This document shows, piece by piece, positions 42,645 to 50,102 of a stretch of 50,102 bases of DNA. The stretch spans positions 1 to 50,102 of the forward strand of contig CAUJJW010000114.1 of assembly GCA_963205105.1 (NCBI GenBank), read 5' to 3'. The position numbers and the translations under genes are program-made. The notes below the pieces were generated by a model. The model was not told the origin of the DNA and did not search any database. It was given only the letters and a program-made list of their open reading frames with translations. Source of the stretch: Verrucomicrobiota bacterium (GTDB lineage Bacteria; Verrucomicrobiota; Verrucomicrobiia; Limisphaerales; CAIMTB01). Numbering within the stretch: the stretch's first letter is position 1; each line of letters opens with the position of its first letter.

Positions 42645-45600
42645 TCACAAGAGACGAATGCGGTAGAACCGCTGGTCGTCGGCGGCGTCGACAGGAATTT
42701 CCACCTGGGCCTCGCCGCTTTGGGGGCCGGCTGGAACCGTCTGGATCACGGTCCAGATTCCGGCTTCAGCCGCAGTCCGTGCTTCCACCTGATAACTTTT
42801 TCCGGCGACCGCCTGGAACCGGATTTCCACCGGGCCATCCCCTGACCGCGCGATGGTGGTGATGCGCAGCGAACTTGCGGCGTCTCTGGGATCGGTGCCG
42901 GCTGCGTACTCGGACGCGTTGGCCAACCCGTCACCATCGGCGTCGAGGGCAGCGTCGGCGGGGTTGTTCGGATCGAGGCTGTACCGGACCTCCCAGGTGT
43001 CGGGCATGCTGTCGCCATCGGTGTCGAGGTTCACGGTGGGAATCCCTGCACCGGGACTCGGTGTGGCCGCGACCCATTGGGACGGATCGCTGCCGGCGCC
43101 GGATGCCGAGCGACGCTGGTAACTCAGGCCGCTGCCATCGGCACCGCCGGGCCACGGGGCCGAGTCATGATAGGAGACTTCGTCGACGATCACCCAGGTG
43201 ACGGGTTCGCCGGGCAGATCGGGGGCTTGTGGGCGCTCGAGCGCGATGCGGTCGGTCTTGTTGTTCAGGCGGCCGACGTAGGGACCGAAAACCCGGACGG
43301 AATCCTCCATCTTGAAGAGCTTTCGAAACTCAACGAGCAGGGCCGGGTTGAGCGAGGGATTCCAGGAGACGATGACGATGCGTTCCCCCGCGCCCAGGCT
43401 GATGAAGTCCGTGAAAGGGTAGTCGACGCCTCCCGCGATGCGCCAGGTGCCAGTCTCGTTGAAGAGGTTGGCCCGAGTGCCGGCGGAGTTGTGCAGTTCG
43501 ATGAACTCCACGGAATCCGGGGGGACGGTGTTCGAGGGAATGCCGTCTTCGTGGTAGAGCAACTCCGAGATCACGACCCGTCCGAGGGGCGCGGCATTGG
43601 CGGAGCCGCGGGTGCGCGGCTGGACGGGGTCCCAGTAGGCGCCGCCGTCCGGCACACGGGCGATGGACCAGTCGTTTTCCTGGCCTTCGAAGGCGATGGC
43701 GTCGACCACTCTGCCGGGTGAGTTGGCCGGGAAATGGCTGAGGAAGACGGATTCGCCCGCCTTGTTGATGCTGAAACCGGTTCCTCGGGGATTGTTGAAG
43801 CCGGAGACTTCGTCGAAGATCAGGAAACCGTTGGCCGGAAGCACCGTTCCGGCTGGGATGCGCCAGCGCTGGAGGTTGTCGGCGGTGTCGCTGAGAAACC
43901 ATCCATCGCCGAGGTCGACCGGGGAACCGGTGCGGTTGAACAATTCGACCCAGTCGTTGGAGTCGAATTCGCTGAGGAAATCCGTGTGGGCGACGATCTC
44001 GTTGAGGGCCACCGAGGTGTCGGGTTCCGGGTCAGCGCGTCCCGGGGAGCCGCGGATGAACGCGCTGGCGCGCCAGCTGCCGCCAAAATCCAGATCATCC
44101 GGCTCAACGGTGTCCGGTGAGCGCGGCACCAGGGAATGTCCGGTGCCGTCCGCGCCTTCGGGCCAGCCGCGTCCGTCGGAATAGGTGAGGCTCAGAACCA
44201 CGTCGGCTCCGGCGGCGGTGCTCAGTACGAGTTCCTCGCCGGCGTCGGAAAGATTTCCGGAATAGGGTCCCAGAATGGCGACGTCGGAGCCGAGACCGTA
44301 GAAGGTGCGGAACCCGCTGAAATTGCCGGTGGCTGCGCCGCGGGCCAGCACCAGGTATTGGCCGGGCGCCAGGGAGGTGCCGGCAGGGAAGACATAGTCA
44401 ATGCCCTGGGTGAACTGAAGGCCGCCCAGGTTGAGCAGCGAGGTGCCCCGGTTGTGGAATTCCAGGAAGTCGTTGGTGGAGCCTCCCGGGGCGTTGTACA
44501 TGATTTCCGTGAGCCCGAGTGAGGAGGAGATGGAAGGCGCCTCCGCGGGGGCGGCTGCGACGAATTCGATCGGCTCGGACCAGTGGCTCGCGCGGCCGGC
44601 GGCATCTTCGACCTGAACTCTGGCCCGGTAGGTGGCCGCAACCCGCAGGGCCCCGGCTGGGACGGCGATTTCCGGCTCGAACGTGGTCAGGTCGCCGCTT
44701 TGCCAGACCGGCGTGATCTCGTAACTCCAAGGCTCGGAGGCGGTGGCGCTGGCGTTCGGGGAGCCGGGCTTGGTGACTTCACCGATCCGCCAGCGCACCT
44801 TGGCAAATGCGGTGGCGCCCTGGTAGGGCGATGCCCGGAAACGAAGGCCGTCGACCGCGAAGGACGGGGAGCCGATCGAGGTGATGGTGGGGCGGCTGGG
44901 AAGACCGGGGTCCGCGGCCAGGAGGTCCAACGCCTGAGCCTGGGCGTCGGCATTGGTGGAACGGAACCCCACGTAGTTCTTCATGAGTTGGACGCCCCCT
45001 TGGAAATCACGCGACACCTCGGAGGCGGGGTAGGCCGGCCACCGATAGAAACGTCCCTGACCCGCCTTGCTCGACCCCGCTGACGTGAAGTCGGAGTCGA
45101 TCATCTTCGGGTTGAAATCCCACTGGGCGCGGTCGGCGTCGAGCAGAGTGGGACCTGTGGCAGGGCCTCGCAGGCGACCGGCTTGTTCGTCGATCAGGCG
45201 GGCGGCTTCATCGCCATTCCAGAACAGGTCGCGGAACTCACGGATGCGGTTCTGCCAGGCGCGCCAGATGGCCGGGAAGCGGGTGGCCGACGGCAGCAGT
45301 CGTTGCTTGATGCGATCCACGCCGCCGCAGCCGGCGTCGTACATGTTTTCGGCCCAGGTCAGATCGAGATCCCAGGGGATCACCTGCCAGCGCGTCGTCT
45401 CAGGGTTCCGGTAGTAGAAGAAGTTTTTGTCGTAGCAGATGTCGTAGTGATGGATGGCTTGAACGACGGTCTGGTAGCTGAGGTAGTTGGTGATGTCGAA
45501 TTGCGCGCGCCACCAGGATTCGGTCGCGCCGGTGTAATTCTGGAGGAACTCGGAAAGATCGCTGCCGTTGGCCGGCCCGGTGGGTCCGATGTTGTTCGCC

Positions 45601-47717
45601 TCCCCGCCGCCGCCCTCCATTTTATAGAGGTTTCCATCGGGCAGGCCATGTTGGTCGAGGAACCGGCCATCCGGTTGCTCCAGGAGCAGGTAAACACCCC
45701 AGAAATCCCCCTCGTACTGATCGGCAGCCGTGGACTCCGCCGTTTCATCGATCACCCGGAACTGGGCGTACGCCGAATGCATGGCGGGCACGCCGGCGAG
45801 TTGGAACGTGCGAAAGCCGACCGACTCGAACAAGCCCTGTTCACCGCGATGGTTGAAGTCGCCTTGTTGGATGGAGGCGCCCAGGTTGAGTTTCGTCCAT
45901 CGCACCTCCAGGGGGCGTCCCCAATCGTCCACCGCCTCGAAATCGTGTCCGCGGTTGAAGTCGAACTTCCACATGTTCTTGGTCATGGCATACCGCCACA
46001 CCCCGCCGCGGGCTCGGTAGTGGATGTGGTCGTAGACTTGCCCCTGAAAAACCAAGGTTCCAGACCAGGGGTAGGCGTCCCCGCCGTACCGACTGAACCA
46101 GGTGCTTTCCTCAACGGCGGACCTTTTCGCGATGAGATGCAGCACGGGAAGGCGGTTCATTTCCTCGCGCGCCACCGTGAAGCTGCGGCCCAGCGTCCCG
46201 GAATCCCCGGGCTTGATGGCGCCGGTCCAGGCCGGGACGCCGTCGTAGACGAAATAAGCGAAGTTTGGTTGGGGATCGTCGGGGTAGGGAACGCGCACGG
46301 AAACGTTGGCGGTGTCGGCAGCGGTGATCCGGTAGCGGATCAGACGACGGTGTTGCTGCACGGACGCGGGAAGAGTGACCGTGTAGGTGCCGTCGCCGGA
46401 AAACGCGTCGCCGGCGGTGCCATCGTCACGCATGGGAATGGAAACCCATTGGGTCTCATACGCCTCGTCCTCCAATTCGATGTAGGCCCCCGGGTTCACG
46501 ACCTGATACGCGAGGGTGACCTGGGCGACTCCCTGGGGATCGGTCACGCGAGCCGAGATTTGGACGGGCTCGGCGGAACGCGGGGATGTCGGGGTGTGCA
46601 CGACCTGGCGGATGGCCGGGGCGGCTTGGTTGGCGTGGACGATGTTCAGGCGTCCAGGGGAGGGACCGCGGCCGGTGGGACCGCTGATGCCGGAGAGTTG
46701 GGCGTCGAAGTAGAAGTCGCTGCTGGCGGAAACCGAGCTGTTGAAAGCCTGAACGGCGATGACGTTGTTGCCGGCGACCAGGAGGCCGGGGGGAACATCG
46801 GCGGAGAAGGTTTCGTACGACGCGGATTCACGGGCCGGTCCGGCGGTTCCGTCGAAGGGAAGTTCGCCATTGGCGACGTTGGCCTGGAGGAGGAATCGGC
46901 CGTTGATCCAGACTTTGAAACCGTCGTCGAAGAGCGCCTGGAGTTCGATCGAAGTGATTTCAGCGGGATTGTTCACCGTGAAGCTGCGGCGAAGAAACAC
47001 ACTGGAGTAATTGTTGCGCATGTCGTCGAGCGACGTGCCGAAGGGGAGGCTGGGGTCGTAGCCGATGGGGAGGGCACCGGTCTCCCAGGTGCTGGTGTCG
47101 AAATCGGGCTCCCTCCAGGCGGTGGGCGGTGACGACGGTTCGGTTTGACCGCGGAAGAACTGCCAGGTGCCCCGGGGGCGAATCCAGGTGACGGTGGAGG
47201 GTTCGAAGGCTCCGCCGGCGACCGAGGCCCGCCAGTTCCCGCCCAAGTCGTTGTCCAGGGCAGGGTGGATGAGTTCGATGGAATAGCCGGGCGGGGTGCC
47301 GACGGTGGGCCAGGGGAAACCGAGTTGGAAACCGACCCGGTCCACCAGCAGTCCGGTGGTGTCGCGCAGATCGATGCGCTCGTTTTCGTTGCGCAATCGT
47401 CCGGTCCAAGGTCCGAGCGCAGTGACACCGAAGAGTTGCTGGAGGGTGGCCGGGTTCTGGGCGACCACCAGGTAACCCTGGGAGGGAAGAAGGGTTTGCG
47501 GCGGGAAGGTGAAGTCGATGCCGCCACCCAGACGCCATCCGTCGAGGACCACCGGGGTGTCGGCGGGATTGAACAGTTCGATGAACTCCGCCGGTTGGGT
47601 TTTGTCCGGGGGATCGAAATGGATTTCGTTGATGACCGGTTGGGCGAGCAGCGCCGAAGTCATCCAGCCCAGAAGGCTGACACGAAGTGCCGATGGTAGA
47701 AACCTCCTGAAATGCAT
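42645..47717 (-). CDS. Second giant secreted CotH kinase-like/lamin-tail protein
   Basis: A 1,690-residue protein in the same architectural class as 30651-35717. In order: signal peptide (1-25); lamin-tail domain (27-150) with INEIHFDPPD and EFIELFNPADTPVVLDGW; a galactose-binding-like region (about 185-345) with LFDDGFKVWINGRFLLQANV; a CotH domain (about 540-860) with HYRARGGVWRYAMTKNMWKF and the acidic motif VIPWDLDLTWAENM; a beta-sandwich; three lamin-tail domains (about 1065-1180, 1230-1370, 1380-1510); and a Ca-binding-like DTDGDSMPDTWE (about 1565-1610). The DxD-type acidic motif is retained. It converges with the sensor kinase 12 bases away. It differs too much from the first CotH protein to be a recent duplicate. 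Confidence 0.87.
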   Translation of the reverse strand: MHFRRFLPSALRVSLLGWMTSALLAQPVINEIHFDPPDKTQPAEFIELFNPADTPVVLDGWRLGGGIDFTFPPQTLLPSQGYLVVAQNPATLQQLFGVTALGPWTGRLRNENERIDLRDTTGLLVDRVGFQLGFPWPTVGTPPGYSIELIHPALDNDLGGNWRASVAGGAFEPSTVTWIRPRGTWQFFRGQTEPSSPPTAWREPDFDTSTWETGALPIGYDPSLPFGTSLDDMRNNYSSVFLRRSFTVNNPAEITSIELQALFDDGFKVWINGRFLLQANVANGELPFDGTAGPARESASYETFSADVPPGLLVAGNNVIAVQAFNSSVSASSDFYFDAQLSGISGPTGRGPSPGRLNIVHANQAAPAIRQVVHTPTSPRSAEPVQISARVTDPQGVAQVTLAYQVVNPGAYIELEDEAYETQWVSIPMRDDGTAGDAFSGDGTYTVTLPASVQQHRRLIRYRITAADTANVSVRVPYPDDPQPNFAYFVYDGVPAWTGAIKPGDSGTLGRSFTVAREEMNRLPVLHLIAKRSAVEESTWFSRYGGDAYPWSGTLVFQGQVYDHIHYRARGGVWRYAMTKNMWKFDFNRGHDFEAVDDWGRPLEVRWTKLNLGASIQQGDFNHRGEQGLFESVGFRTFQLAGVPAMHSAYAQFRVIDETAESTAADQYEGDFWGVYLLLEQPDGRFLDQHGLPDGNLYKMEGGGGEANNIGPTGPANGSDLSEFLQNYTGATESWWRAQFDITNYLSYQTVVQAIHHYDICYDKNFFYYRNPETTRWQVIPWDLDLTWAENMYDAGCGGVDRIKQRLLPSATRFPAIWRAWQNRIREFRDLFWNGDEAARLIDEQAGRLRGPATGPTLLDADRAQWDFNPKMIDSDFTSAGSSKAGQGRFYRWPAYPASEVSRDFQGGVQLMKNYVGFRSTNADAQAQALDLLAADPGLPSRPTITSIGSPSFAVDGLRFRASPYQGATAFAKVRWRIGEVTKPGSPNASATASEPWSYEITPVWQSGDLTTFEPEIAVPAGALRVAATYRARVQVEDAAGRASHWSEPIEFVAAAPAEAPSISSSLGLTEIMYNAPGGSTNDFLEFHNRGTSLLNLGGLQFTQGIDYVFPAGTSLAPGQYLVLARGAATGNFSGFRTFYGLGSDVAILGPYSGNLSDAGEELVLSTAAGADVVLSLTYSDGRGWPEGADGTGHSLVPRSPDTVEPDDLDFGGSWRASAFIRGSPGRADPEPDTSVALNEIVAHTDFLSEFDSNDWVELFNRTGSPVDLGDGWFLSDTADNLQRWRIPAGTVLPANGFLIFDEVSGFNNPRGTGFSINKAGESVFLSHFPANSPGRVVDAIAFEGQENDWSIARVPDGGAYWDPVQPRTRGSANAAPLGRVVISELLYHEDGIPSNTVPPDSVEFIELHNSAGTRANLFNETGTWRIAGGVDYPFTDFISLGAGERIVIVSWNPSLNPALLVEFRKLFKMEDSVRVFGPYVGRLNNKTDRIALERPQAPDLPGEPVTWVIVDEVSYHDSAPWPGGADGSGLSYQRRSASGAGSDPSQWVAATPSPGAGIPTVNLDTDGDSMPDTWEVRYSLDPNNPADAALDADGDGLANASEYAAGTDPRDAASSLRITTIARSGDGPVEIRFQAVAGKSYQVEARTAAEAGIWTVIQTVPAGPQSGEAQVEIPVDAADDQRFYRIRLL

Positions 47718-47835
47718 GCGTCTTGGGTTGCCACGTTACGTTACGGTGACGGGTCCGGCAAGGCACCCGGCGAAGCTGGCTGGAATCGGGAACTGGCAGG
47801 CGGCGGGCGCTCTCAGGCACGATCGTGTTCTTTCG

Positions 47836-48564
47836 ATGAGGATCCTGGACCGAACCTGGCCGACCCACGCTGAGAACCTGGCGGGTGACGAAGCCCTGCT
47901 CGACGCGTGCGAGCAAGGGATCCAAGGGACGGAGCACGGAGTGCTTCGCTTCTATGAATCCTCCACCCCGTGCGTGGTGGTCGGGTACGGCAATCGGGTT
48001 GCGGTGGAAGTGGATATGGCGGCGTGTGATGCGGCGGGGATTCCAATCCTGCGGCGCGCCAGCGGCGGGGGAACCGTGGTGCTGGGTCCCGGTTGCCTGG
48101 CCTATTCGGTCGTCCTTCCCATGGACGCACATCCCGAACTGGCCACCATCACGGGAACCAATCGGTGGGTGATGGAACGAAATCGGAAGGCCATCGAGGC
48201 CTCGCTGGGCCGCCCGGTCGCCATTCGGGGCTACACCGACCTGGCCGTCGATGAACTGAAATTCTCCGGGAACGCCCAACGCCGACGACGGCGTTCGATC
48301 CTCTTTCACGGAACCTTTCTGCTTTCCATGGATTTGGGCTGGGTTTCGGGATGTTTACCCAAGCCGTCGTGGGAGCCGGACTATCGGAAGGGGCGTCCTC
48401 ACACGGAATTTTTGGTGAATCTGGGTCTCTCCGGTGAAATCGTGCGAATCGCCCTGGCTCGGGAATGGGGTGCGGCGGGTGGGTTGGAGCTGAAGTTGGA
48501 CGGTGCGGTGTCGCTTTTGGTGGAGGAACGTTACGGGCGACCCGAATGGAACCGTCGCCTCTGA
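47836..48564 (+). CDS. Lipoate-protein ligase family protein (LplA/LipM-like)
   Basis: A 242-residue protein of the biotin/lipoate ligase A/B family, which attaches or transfers lipoyl or octanoyl groups to 2-oxoacid dehydrogenases and glycine cleavage protein H. The family signature RRASGGGTVVLGPGCLAYS (about 73-91) and the lysine-containing ELKFSGNAQRRRR (Lys142) are visible, with ILFHGTFLLSMDL after them. It lacks the C-terminal accessory domain of E. coli LplA, so ligase versus octanoyltransferase cannot be decided. The start at ATG 47836 fits the family; the frame is open upstream to 47509 inside the divergent CotH gene. It precedes rpoN by 74 bases. Confidence 0.86.
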   Translation: MRILDRTWPTHAENLAGDEALLDACEQGIQGTEHGVLRFYESSTPCVVVGYGNRVAVEVDMAACDAAGIPILRRASGGGTVVLGPGCLAYSVVLPMDAHPELATITGTNRWVMERNRKAIEASLGRPVAIRGYTDLAVDELKFSGNAQRRRRRSILFHGTFLLSMDLGWVSGCLPKPSWEPDYRKGRPHTEFLVNLGLSGEIVRIALAREWGAAGGLELKLDGAVSLLVEERYGRPEWNRRL

Positions 48565-48638
48565 AGGCTGCGTAAGTGATATAGCAAGTTTCGTGCGAGC
48601 TTGAGCCCGCGTGGTTCGTTGCCCATGGTATCGGGCAC

Positions 48639-50102
48639 ATGGCGGTGGGCATGCAACTCGGTCAGGGGCTGGCGCTTCAGCAAGTGCTGTCGCCCCAGAT
48701 GCAACAATCGTTGGCATTGTTGCAGGCGCCGGTCATGGAGTTACGGGCGCTGGTGGAGCAGGAAATGTCCGTCAATCCTGTGCTGGAGGAGATTTCGCCC
48801 GTGGATCGCGCCGCCTCGGCGGACGCCGAATCGGGTGGTGCCCCGGAACGGAATCCGTTGGACCCCTCGGAGCCGCCGGCGGATGTCCTGTTTGATCCGG
48901 CCACGGAAAAACCCAGCGGTGAGGCGGTGGATGATTTTCAGGTGACCCTCGATCGATTGGTTCAGATGGACCAGGAGTGGAGGGATCATTTTTCGCAGAC
49001 GAACGCGCCGTTGCGACACTCGGACGAGGACGAGGAAAAGCGGCAGTTCCTGATGGACAGCCTGACGCAGCCCGTCTCGTTGCGTGGGAACCTCGAAGCC
49101 CAACTCCAGCTGGCGGACATACCCCAGGAACTTCGCGCGGCGGCGGAGCTCATCATCGGAAACCTGAACGACGAAGGGTACCTGGCCACGCCGCTCAGCA
49201 CGCTCGCTCAAACCAGCGACGTCACCCAGGAATTGCTGGAGGCCGCGCTGGCCTGGGTCCAAACCCTCGAACCTGCCGGCATCGCCGCACGCGACCTCCG
49301 GGAGTGTCTGTTGCTCCAGCTCGAGCGCCGCGGTCAGAAGGAATCCCTGGAGTACACCGTCGTCCGGGATCACCTGGATGCCCTGGGCCGTCGTCGTTAC
49401 CACGACATCGCCGCCAAGCTCGGGATCTTTTGGGACGAAGTTCAGGACGCGGCGGAGAACATCGCCAAACTGCGTCCGCGGCCCGGGACGGAGTTGGCAT
49501 CCGTGGAACCCGAGTACGTGGTGCCGGAAGTGACGGTGTCGCGGGTGGAGGGCGGGGGTTATAAGGTGTCGCTGAACGATGAACCGTTGCCGAAGCTGCG
49601 GATCAGTCACACCTACAAGGACCTCCTCACCCAGGCGGCGTCGAATCAGGAAGTCCGGGACTACCTTCGCGACAAAATTCGTGCCGGCAAGTTTCTCATC
49701 CGCTGCCTGGATCAGCGGGAGCAGACCATCAAGCGGATCGCCGAGGAAATCGTGCGGAGGCAGAGCGAGTTTTTCGATCAGGGGCGGGCCAGTCTGAAGC
49801 CCATGACCATGGCCCAGGTGGCGGAAGCGGTTGGAGTGCATGAAACGACCGTCAGCCGGGCGGTCGCGGCGAAGTACATGGATTCGCCGCAGGGTTTGAT
49901 CGAGATGCGCTCCCTGTTCACTAGTGGCGTGGCGACCTCGGACGGTGGATCCGTCGCCAGCACGGGGGTGAAGGAACTCATCGGAGAACTGGTGCGGAAC
50001 GAGGATCCGAATCATCCGCTGACCGACGACCAGATTGAGGCGAAGCTCAAGGGGCAAGGGATCAAGATCGCCCGTCGCACCGTGGCCAAGTATCGGGGTG
50101 AA
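48639..50102 (+). CDS. rpoN: RNA polymerase sigma-54 factor (3' end outside the window)
   Basis: Directs RNA polymerase to -24/-12 promoters that need enhancer-binding ATPases. The frame runs from ATG 48639 (or ATG 48651) to the window edge, 488 codons without a stop. Region I reads QQVLSPQMQQSLALLQAPVM, the glutamine/leucine-rich activator-interacting domain. Core-binding text such as NLNDEGYLATPLSTLAQ and LEPAGIAARDLRECLLLQL follows. The helix-turn-helix is PMTMAQVAEAVGVHETTVSR. The RpoN box ARRTVAKYR (478-486), diagnostic for the family, ends four residues from the window end, so only the last few residues and stop are missing. No enhancer-binding protein is encoded in the window. Confidence 0.97.
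   Translation, partial: MAVGMQLGQGLALQQVLSPQMQQSLALLQAPVMELRALVEQEMSVNPVLEEISPVDRAASADAESGGAPERNPLDPSEPPADVLFDPATEKPSGEAVDDFQVTLDRLVQMDQEWRDHFSQTNAPLRHSDEDEEKRQFLMDSLTQPVSLRGNLEAQLQLADIPQELRAAAELIIGNLNDEGYLATPLSTLAQTSDVTQELLEAALAWVQTLEPAGIAARDLRECLLLQLERRGQKESLEYTVVRDHLDALGRRRYHDIAAKLGIFWDEVQDAAENIAKLRPRPGTELASVEPEYVVPEVTVSRVEGGGYKVSLNDEPLPKLRISHTYKDLLTQAASNQEVRDYLRDKIRAGKFLIRCLDQREQTIKRIAEEIVRRQSEFFDQGRASLKPMTMAQVAEAVGVHETTVSRAVAAKYMDSPQGLIEMRSLFTSGVATSDGGSVASTGVKELIGELVRNEDPNHPLTDDQIEAKLKGQGIKIARRTVAKYRGE

Noticed and set aside
1..50102. tRNA, rRNA, CRISPR array, prophage or transposase genes
   Set aside because: I looked for cloverleaf ends, regular direct repeats with spacers, and integrase or transposase motifs and saw none.

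Overview
The window is GC-rich, gene-dense bacterial chromosome. It most likely comes from a Verrucomicrobiota member (Pedosphaera/Limisphaera-like lineages are my best guess). That placement is inferred from gene content: an ECF-type sigma factor fused to a membrane anchor and carboxypeptidase-regulatory-like domains, two ~1,690-residue secreted CotH/lamin-tail proteins, a hybrid histidine kinase with OB-fold-like sensor repeats, and frequent GTG starts with weak Shine-Dalgarno sites. No rRNA or tRNA is present to confirm it.

Layout. 1-66 is the 3' tail of a group II intron (end of domain V, all of domain VI), abutting a palindromic dispersed repeat. 103-3009 (-) is the sigma-factor fusion. 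3110-11021 (+) is a surface-polysaccharide cluster: GT2 and GT4 glycosyltransferases, an O-antigen polymerase/ligase-type membrane protein, a class I methyltransferase, a Wzx-like flippase and two FkbM methyltransferases. It is interrupted by a 432-bp non-coding gap with REP-like elements. A TPR protein and a small zincin follow.

12.4-30.5 kb is mostly housekeeping: U32 peptidase/RNA-hydroxylation protein, cysS, proC, an AI-2E family permease, an abundant-looking secreted protein of unknown function with its own strong terminator, a membrane zinc peptidase, aroK-queG-panB, class I fructose-bisphosphate aldolase, argF, a secreted LRR protein, a CDF metal exporter, and a P1B-4-type metal ATPase followed by a universal stress protein.

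30.6-47.7 kb is dominated by extracellular and sensing functions: two giant CotH/LTD proteins flank an M14 carboxypeptidase-like gene, a GH42 glycosidase-like gene whose expected acid/base glutamate is glycine, dciA, and a hybrid sensor kinase. The window ends with a lipoate-ligase-family gene and rpoN (sigma-54), which runs off the right edge just after its RpoN box.

The most notable points are the intron tail beside a dispersed palindrome, the E-to-G change in the GH42 active site, the membrane-tethered sigma factor, the N-terminal CxxC extension on the P1B-4 ATPase, and the unknown secreted protein at 19.1 kb. I found no CRISPR array, prophage, transposase or tRNA. No clearly new multi-gene system stands out.
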